This document shows, one piece after another, positions 6,297 to 6,881 of a stretch of DNA of 6,881 nucleotides (positions are counted from its first letter, which is position 1; every line of letters starts with the position of its first letter). The stretch is taken from NCBI GenBank assembly GCA_016293065.1, contig JAEDEY010000096.1, positions 1 through 6,881 of the forward strand. The letters are read 5' to 3'. The notes under the pieces were generated by a model. That model was given only the letters and a program-made list of their open reading frames with translations. It was not told the DNA's origin and did no database searches. Made by a program: the position numbers and the translations under genes. The DNA comes from Bacteroidales bacterium (GTDB taxonomy: Bacteria; Bacteroidota; Bacteroidia; Bacteroidales; UBA3663).

Positions 6297-6409
6297 ATTA
6301 TACATTGTAAATATAGCAAAGAAGGCGATTTTGTTGAACGAAAGTAGCGTTTTCTTGAATATTAGGCAGAAAAAAAGCAATTCTCTACCATGAAAACCAA
6401 AAAAATTAT

Positions 6410-6440
6410 TATATTTGCACGATAAATAATCAAAGAAGGA
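6410..6440 (+). promoter_or_regulatory. -7 promoter element and unusual Shine-Dalgarno for lpxD
   Basis: TATATTTG (6410-6417) is a full match to the Bacteroidota -7 box TAnnTTTG, and is identical to the box of the xylE-like gene. I see no good TTTG element 19-21 bp upstream (the region reads TACCA), so the -33 is weak or absent. Transcription would start near 6423, giving a leader of about 19 nt. That leader contains AGAAGGA (6434-6440) directly before AATG, a purine-rich Shine-Dalgarno-like sequence that other genes here lack, though it sits very close to the start codon. The remaining intergenic sequence from 6297 is AT-rich, and I see no convincing terminator in it. Confidence 0.55.
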
Positions 6441-6441
6441 A

Positions 6442-6881
6442 ATGGAATTTACAGCTCAACAGATAGCAGCCTTCCTGCAAGGCGAAGTGATTGGAGATCC
6501 AAATGTGAAAGTGTCGGACCTCGCAAAAATCGAAGAAGGACACGAAGGAGCATTGTCATTCCTTGCCAATCCAAAATATACAGAACATCTCTACACTACC
6601 CAGTCGTCGATAGTGCTTATCGACAAGTCGATTGAGGTGGAAGGAGATGTCAAGACTACAATGGTCAAGGTTGCAGATGCCCGTGCTGCTATGGGTATGC
6701 TGCTCAATATGGTGCAGGCTGCCCTCAATCCAAAGAAACAAGGCATCGAACAGCCTTCGTATATCGACACTTCGGTGAGCGTCCCAGCCGATGCATATGT
6801 GGGTGCCTTTGCCTATATTGCCAAGGGCGTGACCATCGGCGAAGGTTCGCAGATTTACCCTCAGGTCTATCTCGGCGAGAA
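6442..6881 (+). CDS. lpxD: UDP-3-O-acylglucosamine N-acyltransferase LpxD, 3' end outside window
   Basis: Third enzyme of lipid A synthesis: it transfers a 3-hydroxyacyl chain from acyl carrier protein to the 2-amino group of UDP-3-O-acylglucosamine in the cytoplasm. 146 complete codons are visible of a family length of about 340. The N-terminal uridine-binding domain (about 1-100) contains the diagnostic LSFLANPKY (38-46) and a VKVADARAAMGMLL stretch near 74-87. After about residue 105 the left-handed beta-helix of hexapeptide repeats begins, with VGAFAYIAKGVTIGEGSQIY in hexad rhythm. The catalytic histidine lies beyond the right edge. ATG 6442 is supported by the upstream AGAAGGA and -7 box. 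In Bacteroidota lpxD is commonly followed by an lpxC-fabZ fusion and lpxA, so those may come next; this is expectation, not seen. Confidence 0.93.
   Translation, partial: MEFTAQQIAAFLQGEVIGDPNVKVSDLAKIEEGHEGALSFLANPKYTEHLYTTQSSIVLIDKSIEVEGDVKTTMVKVADARAAMGMLLNMVQAALNPKKQGIEQPSYIDTSVSVPADAYVGAFAYIAKGVTIGEGSQIYPQVYLGE

Noticed and set aside
6297..6409. Possible terminator or small RNA in the gap before lpxD
   Set aside because: Only weak 4-bp stems such as AACG with CGTT are visible, without a T-run, so there is nothing firm enough to annotate.

Overview
The window looks like a stretch of a Bacteroidota chromosome, most likely Bacteroidales and perhaps a Prevotella-like genus. Three things point there. 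Promoters match the Bacteroidota pattern (TTTG, about 20 bp, TAnnTTTG), most start codons lack a Shine-Dalgarno sequence, and there is a DUF4494 gene, a family I know only from this phylum. The genus is inference. Coding is dense, at roughly half G+C, with AT-rich gaps. I see no mobile element, CRISPR array, tRNA or rRNA.

Layout. From the left edge to 1367 on the minus strand lies most of a XylE-type D-xylose:H+ symporter gene, cut at its 3' end. A 205-bp AT-rich divergent region (1368-1572) carries a promoter for each direction and a small palindrome over the rightward -33 element. Rightward, a tight run follows: a YitT-family membrane protein, the ribosome-assembly GTPase EngB/YsxC, a DUF4494 protein and the PLP-homeostasis protein PLPBP (YggS/YlmE family), with gaps of 6, 6 and 27 bp. 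A perfect 10-bp stem hairpin with a following T-run (4262-4299) then precedes tsaE (tRNA t6A synthesis), a DUF456 membrane protein and an uncharacterised ATP-grasp protein; the last two are 3 bp apart. A 145-bp gap with a clear -7 box leads into lpxD (lipid A synthesis), cut by the right edge.

How they fit. The central run is mainly housekeeping: ribosome assembly (EngB), tRNA modification (TsaE) and vitamin B6 balance (PLPBP), with small membrane or unknown proteins between. The xylose transporter is a separate, divergently expressed unit, and lpxD probably begins an envelope (lipid A) operon that continues outside. I found no clearly new multi-gene system. The best candidates for something undescribed are the ATP-grasp protein coupled to the DUF456 membrane protein, the Bacteroidota-specific DUF4494 protein beside EngB, and the hairpin that splits the gene run directly in front of tsaE.
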